A DNA stretch of 64,000 bases from Pseudomonas sp. AFG_SD02_1510_Pfu_092. GTDB taxonomy: Bacteria > Pseudomonadota > Gammaproteobacteria > Pseudomonadales > Pseudomonadaceae. Positions 25,119-33,654 of this stretch are shown here, piece after piece. The notes under the pieces are model-generated. The model was not told the origin of the DNA. It was given only the letters and a program-made list of their open reading frames with translations, and searched no databases. Location of the stretch: positions 62,001 through 126,000 of the forward strand of contig NZ_PUQD01000007.1 in the NCBI RefSeq assembly GCF_003331055.1, read 5' to 3'. The first letter of the stretch is position 1, and each line of letters starts with the position of its first letter. The position numbers and the translations under genes are program-made.

Positions 25119-26009
25119 TCAGGCGCCCTCGGCCAGTGGCCGCTGCCTGGGCGGTTGCTCGGCGGCCAGGCGGCTGGACAGCACGATGGCGAAGATGATC
25201 AGCGCACCGCCCAGCAGCATGCGCAGGGTCGGGGTTTCGGCGAACACCACCCAGGCCACGGCAATGCCGTAGACCGGCTCCATGCCGAACACCACGGCCG
25301 CCGTGCGCGCCTTGATCACCGCCAGGCTGGCGACGAACAGGCTGTGCGCCACGCCGGTGCAGAAGATGCCGAGCAGGGCGATCCACAGCCAGTCCATGGC
25401 GGCGACCGCGGCCAGGCCCGGTGCGGCGAACGGCAGCAGGCACAGGCCTACCACCAGGTTCTGCCACAGCGCCGCCTGCACTGCAGGCAGGCGGCCGGAG
25501 CCGGCGCGGTTGGTGAGTGACAGCAACGAGAACAGCAGCCCGGACAGCAAGGCCCAGAGCAGGCCGCCGGTGGCTTCGCTGGCCAGGTCGAATGCCGGCG
25601 TGACCAGTACCAGGCCGAGGCTGACCAGCAGCACCAGCACGGCCTCGTTGCGGCGGATACGTTCGCGGAACAGCAGGCCTTCGAGGATCACGGTAAAGGC
25701 CGGGAAACTGGCGAAGCCGAGGGTGGCGATGGCCACGCCGCCGACCTTCACCGCAATGAAGAAGCTGACCCAGTGGCCGGCCAGCAGCATACCGCCGAGC
25801 AACAGGCGGCGCGCATCCTGGCCGCTCAGGCGCTGCCAGCCCGGGCCGGCCAGGCTGGCGAACAGGGCCAGGGCGAGCACGGCGAAGGCGGCGCGGCCGA
25901 AGACGATGATCGCCGGGCTGGCGCTGGCGGCCAGTTTGCCGAAGACGCCGGTGAGGCCGAAGAACAGCGCGCCGATGTGCAGGGCGCCGAGGGCGGTGCG
26001 GTGGTTCAT
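25119..26009 (-). CDS. EamA/DMT family transporter
   Basis: A 296-residue inner-membrane protein with ten helices in two EamA repeats (ALHIGALFFGLTGVFGKLAA; GHWVSFFIAVKVGGVAIATLGFASFPAFTVILEGLLF; SLFVASLAVIKARTAAVVFGMEPVYGIAVAWVVFAETPTLRMLLGGALI). Substrate is unknown. ATG 26009 follows AGGAC; frames extending upstream run through a REP element and are rejected. The stop codons of this gene and the convergent SelW-like gene are adjacent with no spacer. An AraC gene lies upstream in the same direction beyond a REP doublet. Confidence 0.87.
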   Translation of the reverse strand: MNHRTALGALHIGALFFGLTGVFGKLAASASPAIIVFGRAAFAVLALALFASLAGPGWQRLSGQDARRLLLGGMLLAGHWVSFFIAVKVGGVAIATLGFASFPAFTVILEGLLFRERIRRNEAVLVLLVSLGLVLVTPAFDLASEATGGLLWALLSGLLFSLLSLTNRAGSGRLPAVQAALWQNLVVGLCLLPFAAPGLAAVAAMDWLWIALLGIFCTGVAHSLFVASLAVIKARTAAVVFGMEPVYGIAVAWVVFAETPTLRMLLGGALIIFAIVLSSRLAAEQPPRQRPLAEGA

Positions 26010-26040
26010 GGGTAGTCCTTGCTCAAGATCTCTACTGGCT

Positions 26041-26144
26041 GTGCCGGCCTCTTCGCGGGCATGCCCGCTCCCACAGGTACTGCACCGCTTTCGATGCCTG
26101 TGCAGTACCTGTGGGAGCGGGTTTACCCGCGAAAGGGCCGGCAC
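26041..26144. repeat. REP doublet
   Basis: Opposed cores (TTCGCGGGCATGCCCGCTCC and GGGAGCGGGTTTACCCGCG), outer arms GTGCCGGCC/GGCCGGCAC. It separates the EamA and AraC genes although both run in the same direction. Confidence 0.85.
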
Positions 26145-26193
26145 AGGCAAAGTGTATAGGCTCAGGCAAACGCGTTCTGTCGCAAGACTGGCG

Positions 26194-26961
26194 TCAATTG
26201 TCGGCAGACTCGCGCCGCAACGCCAGCGGCGTACAGCCGAACGCCCGCAACATCGCTGCCGAAAACGCGCTCTGCGAGCTGTAGCCCACCTGCGCGGCAA
26301 TCTCGCCCATCGGCAGCGAGGTCTGCAGCACCAGCCGGCGCGCCTTGAGCAAGCGCCGCTGGCGAATGTAATCCATCGGTGTCATCCCGCACTCGGCAGT
26401 GAAGCGCGCATGCAGACGGGCGCTGGACAGCCCGGCGATACGCGCCAGGTCGGCCACTTGCAGCGGGTAGGCGGCCTGCTGCTCGATATGCGCATCGAAC
26501 GCCGCGTAGGGCAGACGCCGGCTGGCGCTGACACTGGCAGCTGCCGTGGGGGTGAGGCTGGCCAGCAGCAACGCCGCGCCTTGGCGGGCAATCAGCGGGT
26601 CATGCATGGGGCTGGCCGCCAGCCAGTCCACCAGTTGCTGCTGGCGTGCATCCAGGCCCAGGGCGGCGGCGCGGTCAAGCAGACGGCGGCTGGCGTCGGC
26701 ATGCTCGCCCAGTTGTTCGCCAAGCCAGTGGTCGCCGGGCACATCCAGCACCAGGCAATCGCTGCCAGCGTCGCTGGCGCAGGTGTGATGGGCGCCCGCC
26801 GGTACCACGACCAGCCCGTGTCGATCGATGCCGGCGCCATGCCCCTGCACCTCGAACTCGAGGCGGCCGCGCAGGCCGAACACCAGTTGCGGGTGTTCGT
26901 GGCTGTGGGCGATCAGGCTGTCGCGGTAATGGCGTAGCGAGAGGATCGGGCCGGCGGTCAT
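26194..26961 (-). CDS. AraC family regulator with cupin sensor domain
   Basis: A 255-residue regulator. The N-terminal half is cupin-like (HSHEHPQLVFGLRGRLEFEVQGHG...GLVVVPAGAHHTCAS), a small-molecule sensor. The C-terminal half has two AraC helix-turn-helices (LQVADLARIAGLSSARLHARFTAECGMTPMDYIRQRRL and PMGEIAAQVGYSSQSAFSAAMLRAFGCTPLALRRES). ATG 26961 has GAGGA upstream. The EamA gene downstream could be its target, by proximity only. Confidence 0.88.
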   Translation of the reverse strand: MTAGPILSLRHYRDSLIAHSHEHPQLVFGLRGRLEFEVQGHGAGIDRHGLVVVPAGAHHTCASDAGSDCLVLDVPGDHWLGEQLGEHADASRRLLDRAAALGLDARQQQLVDWLAASPMHDPLIARQGAALLLASLTPTAAASVSASRRLPYAAFDAHIEQQAAYPLQVADLARIAGLSSARLHARFTAECGMTPMDYIRQRRLLKARRLVLQTSLPMGEIAAQVGYSSQSAFSAAMLRAFGCTPLALRRESADN

Positions 26962-27089
26962 GGGTAGCGTCCTCGCAAGGCAGACGCGCATTGTGCCTCA
27001 TTCGCGGCTGCCCATCACTCGTAACGGTATTGCCACCGCGCTGTCATCCGCGCCTGCCAGTCTCCAGCAAACTGCGCCGGAGCCTGCCC

Positions 27090-27887
27090 ATGACCCATGC
27101 CGAACTGTCCCGCCCTTCGCGCAAGCAACGCGTGCGTACCTTGTGGGTTTCCGATGTGCACCTGGGCACCCGCGACTGCCAGGCCGAACACCTGTCGCAG
27201 TTTCTCAAGGGCTACCAGGCCGACCGCATCTACCTGGTGGGCGATATCATCGATGGCTGGAAGCTGCGCGGCGGGATCTACTGGCCGCAAGCCCACACCA
27301 ACGTGATCCGCCGCCTGCTGACCATGAGCAAGCGCGGCACCGAGGTGATCTACGTCACCGGCAACCATGACGAGTTTCTGCGCCGTTACTCGCGGCTGAT
27401 CCTCGGCAACATCCAGCTGGTCGACGAGGCCGAGCACCTGACCGCCGATGGCCGCCGCCTGCTGGTGATCCATGGTGACCAGTTCGATGTGATCACCCGT
27501 TACCACCGCTGGCTGGCCTTCCTCGGTGACCGCGCCTACGAGTTCACCTTGGTGCTCAACCGTTGGCTCAACCACTGGCGTGCCCGTTACGGTTATGGCT
27601 ACTGGTCGCTGTCGGCCTACCTGAAGCACAAGGTCAAGGGCGCGGTGAACTTCATCAGCGATTTCGAAGATGCCATCGCCCATGAATGTACCCGGCGTGG
27701 TTTTCAGGGCGTGGTGTGCGGGCATATCCACCATGCCGAGATCCGCCGGGTTGGCGAGGTGGAGTACCTCAACTGCGGGGATTGGGTCGAGTCGTGTACC
27801 GCGCTGATCGAGCATTGGGATGGCACGATCGAGCTGTACCGGCTGGCCGAGGCGCAGGCAGCGGCGGCGGTCCGCGAGCCGGCGTAA
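27090..27887 (+). CDS. Calcineurin-like metallophosphoesterase (LpxH-related)
   Basis: A 265-residue dinuclear-metal phosphoesterase. Metal-binding motifs are WVSDVHLGTRDC (D-x-H), YLVGDIIDGW (GD), VTGNHDEF (GNHD), VIHGDQFD (H-G-D) and GHIHHAEI (GHxH), in the normal order. It resembles LpxH-type UDP-2,3-diacylglucosamine hydrolases but has a long helical insertion (RYHRWLAFLGDRAYEFTLVLNRWLNHW) found in a separate subgroup often annotated as UDP-2,3-diacylglucosamine diphosphatase. A direct lipid A role is not certain. ATG 27090 begins MTHAELSRPSRKQRVRTLWVSDVHL. Confidence 0.85.
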   Translation: MTHAELSRPSRKQRVRTLWVSDVHLGTRDCQAEHLSQFLKGYQADRIYLVGDIIDGWKLRGGIYWPQAHTNVIRRLLTMSKRGTEVIYVTGNHDEFLRRYSRLILGNIQLVDEAEHLTADGRRLLVIHGDQFDVITRYHRWLAFLGDRAYEFTLVLNRWLNHWRARYGYGYWSLSAYLKHKVKGAVNFISDFEDAIAHECTRRGFQGVVCGHIHHAEIRRVGEVEYLNCGDWVESCTALIEHWDGTIELYRLAEAQAAAAVREPA

Positions 27888-27904
27888 GCGGTCAGCGCCG
27901 CGAA

Positions 27905-28216
27905 CTAGAGGCTGATCCGGCCCAGCAGGATGTCGCGGAACATCACGAAATCCCCGGCCAGGCTGTACAGCGGGTGGCTGAAGGTCGCCGGCCGGTTCTT
28001 CTCGAAAAAGAAATGCCCGACCCAGGCAAAGCCGTAACCGAACAGCGGCACCGCCAGCAGCAGCAACCATTTGCCACTGCCAATGGTGTAGGCCAGCAGG
28101 GCAATCACCAGGCTGGTGCCGACAAAGTGCAGGCGGCGGCAGGTGGGGTTGCTGTGCTCCCCCAGGTAGTAAGGATAGAACTCGGCAAAACTGCGAAACG
28201 GCGCTGTGCGGTTCAT
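27905..28216 (-). CDS. Mpo1-like (DUF962) membrane protein
   Basis: A 103-residue protein with the DUF962/Mpo1 layout: FAEFYPYYLGEHSNPTCRRLHFVGTSLVIALLAY, a hydrophobic segment, GYGFAWVGHFFFEKNRPATFSHPLYSLAGDFVMF. The yeast relative Mpo1 is an iron-dependent dioxygenase of fatty acid alpha-oxidation, with histidines equivalent to those in EHSNP, RLHFVG, GHFF and FSHP visible here. A similar chemistry in this organism is inference. It converges on the metallophosphoesterase with 17 bases between. Confidence 0.85.
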   Translation of the reverse strand: MNRTAPFRSFAEFYPYYLGEHSNPTCRRLHFVGTSLVIALLAYTIGSGKWLLLLAVPLFGYGFAWVGHFFFEKNRPATFSHPLYSLAGDFVMFRDILLGRISL

Positions 28217-28369
28217 GGCAGTGCTCCGGGATTAATACTTCTGGACAAGCTGCACGGCGTGGAGCCTGATTCGAGTCTAGAGTGACTGGCGAAGCCTACC
28301 AGTGACAATAGGCGCCAATCGAATATCCTTGGGGTGCACCGCAGGAGCGGGCGGCAGAAGAATCCTGTC

Positions 28370-29431
28370 ATGAGCGAAAGAACCACGTCAGCCAGCTGGG
28401 CATCAGGGATCGTCAAGGCGCTGGAACTGGAAGGGCTGGACTGCCGGGCCATGTTCCGGCAGCTGGGGCTGGACTTCGCCGCCCTCGACGACCCCGATGC
28501 GCGCTTCCCTCAGGACGCCATGACCCGGCTGTGGCAGCTGGCGGTGGAGCTGTCGGGCAACGAGGCCATCGGCCTGAACATGGCGCGGGTGGTGCGCCCG
28601 GCGTCGTTCCATGTGGTCGGCTATGCGCTGATGTCCAGCCGCACCCTGGCCGAAGGCTTCGAGCGCCTGGTGCGTTACCAGCGCATCATCGCCGAAAGCT
28701 CCGACCTCAGCTTCGTCCTCGGCGCCGAAGGTTATTCGCTGATCCTGACCGTGCACGGCGACCATTTGCCACCCACCCGGCACAGTGCCGAAGCGTCGCT
28801 GGCCTGTGCGCTGGCGCTGTGCAAATGGCTCAGCGGCCGGCCGGTGCAGCCGCGCCGGGTGCTGGTGCAGGGGCCGCAGCCAAAGAACATCGAACCGTAC
28901 AGGGTCGCTTTCCATTCACCGTTGGTGTTCGGTGCACCGCACGATGCGCTGGTGTTCGAGCGCGCCGACATGGAGGCGCCGCTGCCCACCGCCAACGAAG
29001 CCATGGCAGTGCTGCACGACCGTTTTGCCGGGGAGTACCTGGCGCGCTTCTCGGAAAGCCGGGTCAGCCACCGCGTGCGCCAGGTGCTGTGCCGCGTGCT
29101 GCCGCAGGGCGAGCCCAAGCGCGAAGCCGTGGCCCAGGCCCTGCACCTGTCGCAGCGCACCCTGCAGCGGCGGCTGCAGGAAGAAGGCACCAGCTTCCAG
29201 ACCTTGCTCGACGACACCCGCCGCGAACTGGCCGAGCAATACTTGGCGCAGCCCGCCATGACCCTGCTGGAAACCGCCTACCTGCTGGGCTTTGCCGACC
29301 CCAGCAACTTCTACCGGGCATTCCGCCGCTGGTTCGCTGCCACCCCAGGCGAATACCGTGCCCGCCTGGGCACGGACGGCGACGTGCTCAGTGACGCCAG
29401 AACGCCGGCATGCACAACACCAGCACGGTGA
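28370..29431 (+). CDS. AraC family regulator with Arabinose_bd-type sensor (OruR-like)
   Basis: A 353-residue regulator. The N-terminal ~200 residues form the large alpha-helical sensor typical of OruR-like AraC proteins (LELEGLDCRAMFRQLGLDFAALDDPDARFPQDAMTRLWQLAVELSG; RLVRYQRIIAESSDLSFVL). The C-terminal part is the DNA-binding pair (EAVAQALHLSQRTLQRRLQEEGTSFQTLLDDTRRELAEQYL; TLLETAYLLGFADPSNFYRAFRRWFAATPGEYR). I used ATG 28370. Its 3' end overlaps the convergent trkH gene by 44 bases. Targets are unknown. Confidence 0.87.
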   Translation: MSERTTSASWASGIVKALELEGLDCRAMFRQLGLDFAALDDPDARFPQDAMTRLWQLAVELSGNEAIGLNMARVVRPASFHVVGYALMSSRTLAEGFERLVRYQRIIAESSDLSFVLGAEGYSLILTVHGDHLPPTRHSAEASLACALALCKWLSGRPVQPRRVLVQGPQPKNIEPYRVAFHSPLVFGAPHDALVFERADMEAPLPTANEAMAVLHDRFAGEYLARFSESRVSHRVRQVLCRVLPQGEPKREAVAQALHLSQRTLQRRLQEEGTSFQTLLDDTRRELAEQYLAQPAMTLLETAYLLGFADPSNFYRAFRRWFAATPGEYRARLGTDGDVLSDARTPACTTPAR

Positions 29432-30842
29432 TGATCTCCAGGCGCCCGAGCAGCATGCCGCTGGCGAGAATCCACTTGGCCGCATCCGGCAGGCTGGCGT
29501 AGTTGCCCGACGGGCCGATCACTTCACCCAGGCCCGGGCCGACGCCCGAGACCGTGCCGGCGGCCCCGGTCAGGGCGGTCATCCAGTCCACGCCGAGCAG
29601 CGACAGCAGCAGCGCCATTACGCAGATGGTGATGGCGAAGAAGAACGAGAAGGTCAGAATCGAGCGCACGATCTCTTCGTCGAGGCGGTGGCCGTTGTAC
29701 TTCTGCTTGATCACAGCGCGTGGGTGGATCAGCTGGTTGAGGCTGGCCTTGAGCAGGATGTAGGCGACCTGGAAGCGGAAGATCTTGATGCCGCCGGCCG
29801 TCGAGCCGGAGCAGCCACCGACGAAGCCCAGGTAGAAGAACAGCATCAGCGAGAAGTTGCCCCACAGGCTGTAGTCGCCGAGGGCGAAGCCGGTGGTGGT
29901 GACCACCGAGGTCACGTTCAGCGCCACGTGGCGCAGGGCGTCGAGCCAGTGCAGGTTGGTGGTGGCCCAGTACCAGGTGCCCAGCACCAGCCAGGTGGCC
30001 ACCAGCATCCCCAGCAGGCCCTGCACCTGCTGGTCGCGCAGCAGTGCCTTGCGGTTGCCGCGCAGGGTTGCCACATAAAGGGTGAAGGGCAGGCTGCCAA
30101 GGATCATCACCACCACCGCGACCCAGTGCACGGCGGGGATGTCCCATTTCGCCAGCGACTGGTCGGAGGTGGAGAAACCGCCCGTGGAAATCGCCGACAT
30201 GGCGTGGTTGATCGCATCGAACGGGCTCATGCCGGCCCACCAGAAGCCCAGCGCACCGAGGATCGAGAAGCCGACGTACACGCCCACGATCGACTTGGCG
30301 ACCATGTGCGAGCGCGGCATGACTTTTTCCGAGCGGTCGGACGATTCGGTCTGGAACAGGCGCATGCCACCGATGCGCAGCAGCGGCAGGATCGCGACCG
30401 CCATGCCGATGAAGCCGATACCGCCGAGCCAGTGCAGCATCGAGCGCCACATCAGGATGCCCGGCGACATGTTGTCGAGCCCGCTGAGCACGGTGGCGCC
30501 GGTGGCGGTGATGCCCGACATGCTTTCGAAGAAGGCGTCGGTGTAGCTGATGTGCTGGGTCAGCAGGAACGGCAGGGCGGCGAACACGCACACCACCAGC
30601 CAGCTGCTGACGGTCAGCAGGTACATGTCGCGCGGGCGCAGGTGCACATGCTCGGGGCGACCCGGCAGCACCAGCGCCAGGCCGGCGAGGAAGGTGATCA
30701 GGCTCGACCAGAGGAACGACGGCATGTCACGGGTGCGCTCGAAGACCACCAGGGTGGCCATGGGCACTGCCATGCTGACGGCGAGGGTAATCAGGAAGAT
30801 GCCGATGATGAAACCAATGATCCTTAAGGTCGGCAACGCCAT
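29388..30842 (-). CDS. trkH: Trk potassium uptake system membrane subunit TrkH
   Basis: A 484-residue K+ channel-like subunit that works with the NAD/ATP-binding regulator TrkA. Selectivity-filter regions of the four MPM repeats are visible: MSGITATGATVLSG, MSAISTGGFST, VTSVVTTTGFALGD and AAGTVSGVGPGLGEVIGPSGNYASL. WLGGIGFIGMAVAILPLLRIGGMRLFQTESSDRSEKVMPR and GGCSGSTAGGIKIFR are further TrkH signatures. Length matches the family. The 3' end overlaps the AraC gene on the other strand. Confidence 0.95.
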   Translation of the reverse strand: MALPTLRIIGFIIGIFLITLAVSMAVPMATLVVFERTRDMPSFLWSSLITFLAGLALVLPGRPEHVHLRPRDMYLLTVSSWLVVCVFAALPFLLTQHISYTDAFFESMSGITATGATVLSGLDNMSPGILMWRSMLHWLGGIGFIGMAVAILPLLRIGGMRLFQTESSDRSEKVMPRSHMVAKSIVGVYVGFSILGALGFWWAGMSPFDAINHAMSAISTGGFSTSDQSLAKWDIPAVHWVAVVVMILGSLPFTLYVATLRGNRKALLRDQQVQGLLGMLVATWLVLGTWYWATTNLHWLDALRHVALNVTSVVTTTGFALGDYSLWGNFSLMLFFYLGFVGGCSGSTAGGIKIFRFQVAYILLKASLNQLIHPRAVIKQKYNGHRLDEEIVRSILTFSFFFAITICVMALLLSLLGVDWMTALTGAAGTVSGVGPGLGEVIGPSGNYASLPDAAKWILASGMLLGRLEIITVLVLCMPAFWRH

Positions 30843-30944
30843 GTGATCTGCTCTGACTCGAAACGGAAGGGCGCCATTCTACCTATGGGTCTGCTGATGT
30901 AAACGCTAGAATGGCGGCACATTCACCTACCAGGAGGGTAGCCG

Positions 30945-31502
30945 ATGGAGGCTCTCGACGCATTGCTCAACCGTGTTTCCGTGCCACGCCTTACCGATCC
31001 GGCGCCCAATGCCGCCCAGCGCGAAGCGCTGTTCCAGGCCGCCTTGCGCGCCCCCGACCATGGCCAACTGCGGCCGTGGCGGTTCCTTACCATCGAAGGC
31101 CAGGGCCGCGAGAAGCTGGGCGAGCTGTTCGCCGAAGCGCTGCAGCACAAGGGAGATGCCAGCCAGGCTGCACTGGACAAGGCCCGCGCCCTGCCCATGC
31201 GGGCGCCTTTGCTGATCGTGGTGGTGGCCCGCTTGCAGGAGCACTTCAAGGTGCCCAAGTCCGAGCAGCGCCTGGCGGCCGGCTGTGCCGCGCACGGCAT
31301 CCTGATTGCGGCGCACGCGCAAGGTATCGGCGCGGTATGGCGCACCGGTGACATGGCCTTCGATGCCCATGTGCGCACGGGCTTGGGCTTGGCCGAGAAC
31401 GAGGAGGTGGTCGGTTACCTGTATGTCGGCACGCCGTTGACCGAGCCGCGTACCGCGCCTGTTCTGCAGACTGCTGATTTTGTCAGTGCCTGGGGCGAAT
31501 AG
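30945..31502 (+). CDS. ydjA: YdjA-type nitroreductase
   Basis: A 185-residue FMN-dependent, NAD(P)H-using oxidoreductase of the small YdjA subgroup. It follows E. coli YdjA: MEALDALLNRVSVPRLTDPAPN, FQAALRAPDHGQLRPWRFLTIEG, LPMRAPLLIVVVARLQEHFKVPKSEQRLAAGCAAHGILIAAHAQGIGAVWRTG, VVGYLYVGTP. The natural substrate is unknown. GGAGG stands before the ATG. It diverges from trkH. Confidence 0.9.
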   Translation: MEALDALLNRVSVPRLTDPAPNAAQREALFQAALRAPDHGQLRPWRFLTIEGQGREKLGELFAEALQHKGDASQAALDKARALPMRAPLLIVVVARLQEHFKVPKSEQRLAAGCAAHGILIAAHAQGIGAVWRTGDMAFDAHVRTGLGLAENEEVVGYLYVGTPLTEPRTAPVLQTADFVSAWGE

Positions 31503-31535
31503 CGCCGTTTCGGGCTGACTGCTGGAGTAGGGCAC

Positions 31536-31632
31536 CCGGCTCCTTCGCGGGCTTGCCCGCTCCCACAGGTACTACACAGGCCTTGAAGGCAGTGTTTTAC
31601 CTGTGGGAGCGGGCAAGCCCGCGAAGGGCCGG
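31536..31632. repeat. REP doublet
   Basis: Opposed cores (CTTCGCGGGCTTGCCCGCTC and GAGCGGGCAAGCCCGCGAAG) between the convergent ydjA and cpxS genes. Confidence 0.85.
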
Positions 31633-31648
31633 GAGCATTTACATCAAA

Positions 31649-32983
31649 TCAACTGCCTGTCGCTTCAGCCACAGGCAATTCCAGCCTCGCCACAAAGCCA
31701 CCCTGCGGGTGATTGCCCAGCTCCAGGCTGCCGCCATGGCGCTCCGCCGCCTTGCGCGCAATCGCCAGCCCCAACCCATGCCCCGGCGCATCCTGCCCCG
31801 GGGCACGGAAGAACGGCTCGCCCAACTGCGCCAGGTGTTCCGCCGCCGCCCCCGGCCCATGGTCACGCACGCTGATCAGGATACGGTCGTGCTCGCGCAC
31901 CGCGCTGAGTTCGACTGGCTGGCCCACCGGGTTGAAGCGCAGGGCGTTGCGCAGCAGGTTATCCACGGCACGCTCGAGCAGCGTTGGCCAGCCCAGCAGG
32001 GTCAAGCCCGGCTGCGCCTCCAGGCGTACGTCCTGTTCCGGGGCGCTGAGCAGGGCGTCCTTGCGCACGCTGCCGAGCAGCGCATTGAGGTCGACCGGCT
32101 CGGCATGGGCCTGTTCGGCATCGACCCGCGCCAGGGCGAGGATTTCGCTGATCAGCGCTTCCAGGCGGTCGCATTCGCGGGTCAGGCGTGGCCACAGGGC
32201 CTCGCGCTGCTCAGGCTCGGCGCGCTCGGCCAAGGCCAGGGCGATGCGCAACCTGGCCAGTGGTGAACGCAGCTCATGGGACACATCGCGCAGCAACTGG
32301 CGCTGGCTGCCGATGGTGCTTTGCAGGCGCGCGCCCATCTTGTTGAAGTCCTTGGCCAGCACGCCGAATTCGTCGCGCCGCGCCGCCAGCCGGGCCAGGC
32401 TGTTCTGCTGGTAGGTGGTCTGGCCGAGGTCGTGCACGGCGCTGCGCAGGCGGCCGAGCGGGCGGGTGATGGACAGGGTCACCAGCAGGCTGAACAGGGT
32501 CAGCACCACCAGGGCGATGCCCAGTGCGCTGAGCGGCCACAACAGGCTTTCACGGTGCCAGGCATCCAGCGCCGGGTGCGGGATACGGTAGATCAGCAGG
32601 TAGGTCTCGCCGGTGTCGGGGCTGGTGTATTCCTCGGTCAGGCGGCGCCACGGCAGGCGCCGCTGGTCGTTGTGCTGGCGCGCCTCGAGTGCCGCCGCAC
32701 GGCGCGGGAAGGTGCCGGGCACCACGGCCTCGCCACTGTCGTCGAGCACCTGTACGTCGATCTTGTAGCGGCTTTTGCGCCGTTCCAGAAAGTGCTGCGC
32801 CGAGGCCAGGCCTTCGTGTTCGTAGTGCTTGGCCCACTTGCTGGCCAGGGTGTTCAGGCCCGGGTGGCGGCTGAGGATCCAGGTGTCCTGGTTGAGCATG
32901 TGGCCGAGCAGGATCGACAGGCCCGCAACCAGGGTGATGGCCAGCCAGAAACTGGCCAGGATGCGCCAGAACAGTGAACGCAA
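31649..32983 (-). CDS. cpxS: Cpx-like envelope-stress sensor histidine kinase
   Basis: A 444-residue inner-membrane kinase. Transmembrane helices lie at ~8-28 and ~148-170, with a periplasmic sensor of about 115 residues between. Next come HAMP (~172-225), HisKA with phosphoacceptor His236 in LRDVSHELRSPLARLRIA, and the ATPase domain (NLLRNALRFNP; VRDHGPG; GHGLGLAIARKAAERHGG). The set cpxR - spy-like gene - kinase in one direction matches P. aeruginosa PA3204-PA3206 as I recall it. I use TTG at 32983 because GGAGG lies five bases upstream; the GTG two codons before it overlaps the ribosome site. Signal is presumably envelope protein damage. Confidence 0.82.
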   Translation of the reverse strand: MRSLFWRILASFWLAITLVAGLSILLGHMLNQDTWILSRHPGLNTLASKWAKHYEHEGLASAQHFLERRKSRYKIDVQVLDDSGEAVVPGTFPRRAAALEARQHNDQRRLPWRRLTEEYTSPDTGETYLLIYRIPHPALDAWHRESLLWPLSALGIALVVLTLFSLLVTLSITRPLGRLRSAVHDLGQTTYQQNSLARLAARRDEFGVLAKDFNKMGARLQSTIGSQRQLLRDVSHELRSPLARLRIALALAERAEPEQREALWPRLTRECDRLEALISEILALARVDAEQAHAEPVDLNALLGSVRKDALLSAPEQDVRLEAQPGLTLLGWPTLLERAVDNLLRNALRFNPVGQPVELSAVREHDRILISVRDHGPGAAAEHLAQLGEPFFRAPGQDAPGHGLGLAIARKAAERHGGSLELGNHPQGGFVARLELPVAEATGS

Positions 32984-33049
32984 GTGCACCTCCTGCAAAC
33001 GGTAAAAGCCCGGCTCGCGCTGAGGCGGGCCGGGCGTCGGGCGGACAGC

Positions 33050-33466
33050 TTACTGGGCCTTGCCGGCTTTTTCAGCTTTCCAGGCCTGGAACTCTTGCCA
33101 CTCGGCTTTTCGTGCGGCGCGTTCCTTCTGCAGTTCGTCGAACTTCTTCTGCTGCTCGGGCTGGAGCAGGGCACGAATGGCGCTGTCGGTCTTGTCGCGG
33201 TTGGCCTGCAGCTCGGCCTGCATGGCTTTCTGCTCGGCCTCTGGCAGCTTGGCCAGGTAGCGCTCGGTGACGTCGCGGCGCTGTTTCATCTGCTCGCCCA
33301 TCAGCTTGCCGACCTGCTGGCGCTGGTCACGGCTCAGGTCCAGTTGGTGGAAAGGCGCATCACCGCGATGATGCGGGCCGTCGTGACGCGGGCCGCCTTC
33401 AGGCATGGCCATGGCCACGGTCGGCAGGGCGGCGGCGAACATCAGGGCGATAAGGGTCTTGCGCAT
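33050..33466 (-). CDS. Spy/CpxP family periplasmic protein (LTxxQ motif)
   Basis: A 138-residue periplasmic protein with signal peptide (MRKTLIALMFAAALPTVAMA). A His-rich N-terminus (EGGPRHDGPHHRGDAP) may bind metal. One LTxxQ-like motif appears as LDLSRDQRQQVGKLMGEQMKQRRD and a second as LLQPEQQKKFDELQKERAARK. CpxP/Spy proteins are chaperones that also hold the Cpx kinase inactive. It sits between the response regulator and the kinase genes, which suits a negative feedback role. Confidence 0.87.
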   Translation of the reverse strand: MRKTLIALMFAAALPTVAMAMPEGGPRHDGPHHRGDAPFHQLDLSRDQRQQVGKLMGEQMKQRRDVTERYLAKLPEAEQKAMQAELQANRDKTDSAIRALLQPEQQKKFDELQKERAARKAEWQEFQAWKAEKAGKAQ

Positions 33467-33602
33467 GGTGTCTCTCCTTTCAGGGGCCGGTGGTTACCGG
33501 ATGAGCACAGTCTAGGGAGATCACCGTCAGGCGCAGTCAGCACAAGGTAAAGGCTCGGTAAAGACCAGTCAGTGCCGTGTGAACCCGAAGCCAACGCAGT
33601 GC

Positions 33603-33647
33603 TTGTGGGAAGCCTGGCTTGCCGGCGATGGGCCGCGCAGCGGCCCC
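33603..33647. repeat. Single REP element
   Basis: One copy (CTTGTGGGAAGCCTGGCTTG, CCGGCGATGGGCCGCGCAGCGGCCCC) in the gap between the cpxR-like and spy-like genes. Here it lies inside what would be an operon, which could limit read-through. Confidence 0.7.
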
Positions 33648-33654
33648 AGCCTTG

